The notes under the pieces are model-generated. The model was not told the DNA's origin and did no database searches. It saw only the letters and a list, made by a program, of their open reading frames with translations. Shown in pieces: positions 5,821-6,653 of a stretch of DNA of 6,653 nt. The first letter of the stretch is position 1, and every line of letters starts with the position of its first letter. The position numbers and the translations under genes are program-made. This DNA is from JBGSLA01 sp041740935 (GTDB lineage: Bacteria; Desulfobacterota; Desulfobaccia; Desulfobaccales; 0-14-0-80-60-11), in assembly GCA_041740935.1 (NCBI GenBank), contig JBGSLA010000039.1:1-6653 (forward strand), read 5' to 3'.

Positions 5821-5845
5821 GGGGCTATCCTTAATCAAGAGCCCC
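5821..5845 (-). terminator. Weak hairpin after the Spy-like gene
   Basis: GGGGCT (5821-5826) pairs with AGCCCC (5840-5845), with an inner CTT/AAG pairing around an AATC loop. Its near edge is 23 nt past the Spy-like stop codon, the right place for a terminator. On the minus strand it is followed by AATAATCC rather than a T-run, so intrinsic termination would be poor. Confidence 0.22.
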
Positions 5846-5868
5846 TTATGGCTTAAAAATCTTCCGGG

Positions 5869-6411
5869 TCAATACCCTTTTCCGGGCCGGGAGACCGGCA
5901 CCTCATGGGGGCCGGGTTGGGCGGGGAGCGGCACTCCCTGGGGGGCGCTCCGCACTTTTTGGGCCTCTTTGGCGATCTGCTGGCGCATGTTGAGGTATAA
6001 CAGGAAATAACGGGCCTGCTGCACCGGGGTCAAAATACTTTTTTGCTCCATGAGCTGCTTCTGCTCCAGGGCCAGCTTGTCCTGGCGCAGCTTCATCATC
6101 CGGTCCAGGATGGCCGCCACGTCCTGCTCGGGGGGCTGGGGCTGGCTCATCACCTGTTGGAGCTGCTGGAGCGCCGTCCTGGCATCCTGGATTGCCTGAC
6201 GTTTCTGGGACTTGTATTTTTGCTCGATCTGAAGCAGGCGGTCCACCTGGGTCTGGTCAAGGTTCAGGGCCGGACCCAGGTTTTTGCGCAGAAAGTCAAT
6301 CTGGTACTGGCCCATGGGGTCAGCAGGGTCGCCGGCCTCGAAGCCCCAACCCGTCCGGGGCAGGGTGATCAGCAGCGCCAAGGCGGCTACGCAGAGGAGC
6401 CGGTGCAGCAT
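5869..6411 (-). CDS. Spy/CpxP-like periplasmic protein
   Basis: This 180-residue protein begins with a Sec-type signal peptide: MLHRLLCVAALALLITL, then a likely cleavage after the TGWG region near residue 23. The mature part is strongly helical and rich in Gln, Lys and Arg: a helix near 51-90 (LDQTQVDRLLQIEQKYKSQK onward), a Pro-rich turn at 91-95, a helix near 96-125, then LTPVQQARYFLLY (127-139). The LTxxQ motif followed by an aromatic-rich helix is the hallmark of the Spy/CpxP/CnrX-like group of periplasmic chaperones and stress or metal sensors. The first LTxxQ motif of the family is only vaguely recalled by LNLDQTQ (49-55). A Pro-rich tail (157-180) is extra. There is no Cys in the mature chain and a single His (169), which argues against a CnrX-type metal site. 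It starts 6 nt after the stop codon of the upstream gene, and a good GAGGAG ribosome site overlaps that gene's end. Family assignment is likely; the client or signal is unknown. Confidence 0.85.
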   Translation of the reverse strand: MLHRLLCVAALALLITLPRTGWGFEAGDPADPMGQYQIDFLRKNLGPALNLDQTQVDRLLQIEQKYKSQKRQAIQDARTALQQLQQVMSQPQPPEQDVAAILDRMMKLRQDKLALEQKQLMEQKSILTPVQQARYFLLYLNMRQQIAKEAQKVRSAPQGVPLPAQPGPHEVPVSRPGKGY

Positions 6412-6417
6412 GACGAT

Positions 6418-6653
6418 TTATCTCCTCGATTCGAGTCTGCTTTTCAGAACCTGCTTTTCTTCCTGGGAAAGGTCCGCCACCAGGGAGTCCGCATCCCAGC
6501 CCAGGACATCGTCATCGGCCCAGAGATCATCCTCATCTCCGGCGCTTCCCCCCGGCCTCTCCACCTTGCCCGAGGCCAGGCTGAATTCCGCTTCTTCGGC
6601 CGGGGCGGGTTCAGGTGCGGCCAGTTGAGCCGCAGCGGTCTCGGGTTTGCCGG
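6418..6653 (-). CDS. C-terminal 77 residues of an acidic-tailed protein, possible anti-sigma factor
   Basis: The gene enters from the right edge and ends at TAA (6420-6418); only its last 77 codons are present. The segment starts GKPETAAAQLAAPEPAPAEE, a low-complexity Ala/Pro/Glu linker. A very acidic stretch follows (DEDDLWADDDVLGWDADSL), then a short amphipathic, basic end (LSQEEKQVLKSRLESRR). No domain can be assigned from this piece alone. Its position 6 nt ahead of a Spy/CpxP-like gene recalls the common order ECF sigma factor, zinc-finger anti-sigma factor, Spy-like protein. Several such anti-sigma factors end in an acidic tail with an L-S/T-x-E-E-x-x-x-L motif. That identity is inference. 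The frame is supported by sustained coding-style codon use and by the tight junction with the next gene. Confidence 0.6.
   Translation of the reverse strand, partial: GKPETAAAQLAAPEPAPAEEAEFSLASGKVERPGGSAGDEDDLWADDDVLGWDADSLVADLSQEEKQVLKSRLESRR

Larger units (their letters stand above)
5545..5868. other. 324-nt intergenic region with promoter
   Basis: This gap lies between the Spy-like gene and the glycan operon. It holds a strong promoter-like sequence (5589-5618), a tRNA-Met-like scrap (5648-5689), an 8-bp inverted repeat (5663-5709) and a weak hairpin just past the Spy-like stop (5821-5845). The part nearest the operon (about 5575-5618) is strikingly AT-rich against the GC-rich surroundings. 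A short open frame on the plus strand from 5735 runs antisense into the Spy-like gene, has no convincing ribosome site, and I do not call it. Confidence 0.6.

Noticed and set aside
5735..6010. Plus-strand 91-codon open frame after the tRNA-like scrap
   Set aside because: Its second half is antisense to the Spy-like gene, no promoter or good ribosome site precedes it, and it shows no motif.

Overview
The window is about 60% G+C and reads almost entirely leftward (minus strand). It looks like bacterial chromosome from a Gram-negative with a periplasm: a Spy/CpxP-like periplasmic protein, an undecaprenyl-phosphate-type glycosyltransferase, and small GC-rich palindromic intergenic repeats. The protein style and the repeat types recall Desulfobacterota (former Deltaproteobacteria) such as Desulfobacca relatives. 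That is an impression from memory, not a database result.

Layout, right to left in the direction of transcription. (1) 6653-6418: the acidic C-terminal tail of a protein whose start lies outside the window. (2) 6411-5869: a secreted Spy/CpxP-like protein, 6 nt downstream and probably in the same operon. (3) 5868-5545: a 324-nt gap with a weak hairpin, an 8-bp inverted repeat, a tRNA-Met-like scrap, and a clear sigma-70-type promoter (TTGAAA-N18-TATAAT) facing left. (4) 5544-518: a tight three-gene operon. It encodes a DPM1/GtrB-like family 2 glycosyltransferase, a glutamine-hydrolysing asparagine synthetase-type amidotransferase (AsnB), and a 709-residue polytopic membrane protein that may be an uncharacterised GT-C enzyme. 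The junctions are 9 nt (measured to the corrected AsnB start) and an ATGA overlap. (5) 517-70: a 448-nt non-coding island packed with palindromes, a MITE-like element and two potential G-quadruplex tracts. (6) 69-1: the first 23 codons of a GT4-type glycosyltransferase running off the left edge.

The most coherent reading is a cell-surface glycan locus. The GT2 enzyme would load a sugar onto a polyprenyl phosphate at the cytoplasmic face. The large membrane protein could use that lipid-linked sugar on the periplasmic side. AsnB would supply amide nitrogen, either to aspartate or to a sugar or peptide carboxylate as in exopolysaccharide-linked AsnB homologues. The GT4 gene beyond the repeat island fits the same theme. 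The right-hand pair looks like the end of an envelope-stress module, unrelated in mechanism.

I found no CRISPR array, intact tRNA or rRNA, transposase, phage gene or defence system. The parts worth a second look are the unassigned 709-aa protein and the structured repeat island at 85-460.
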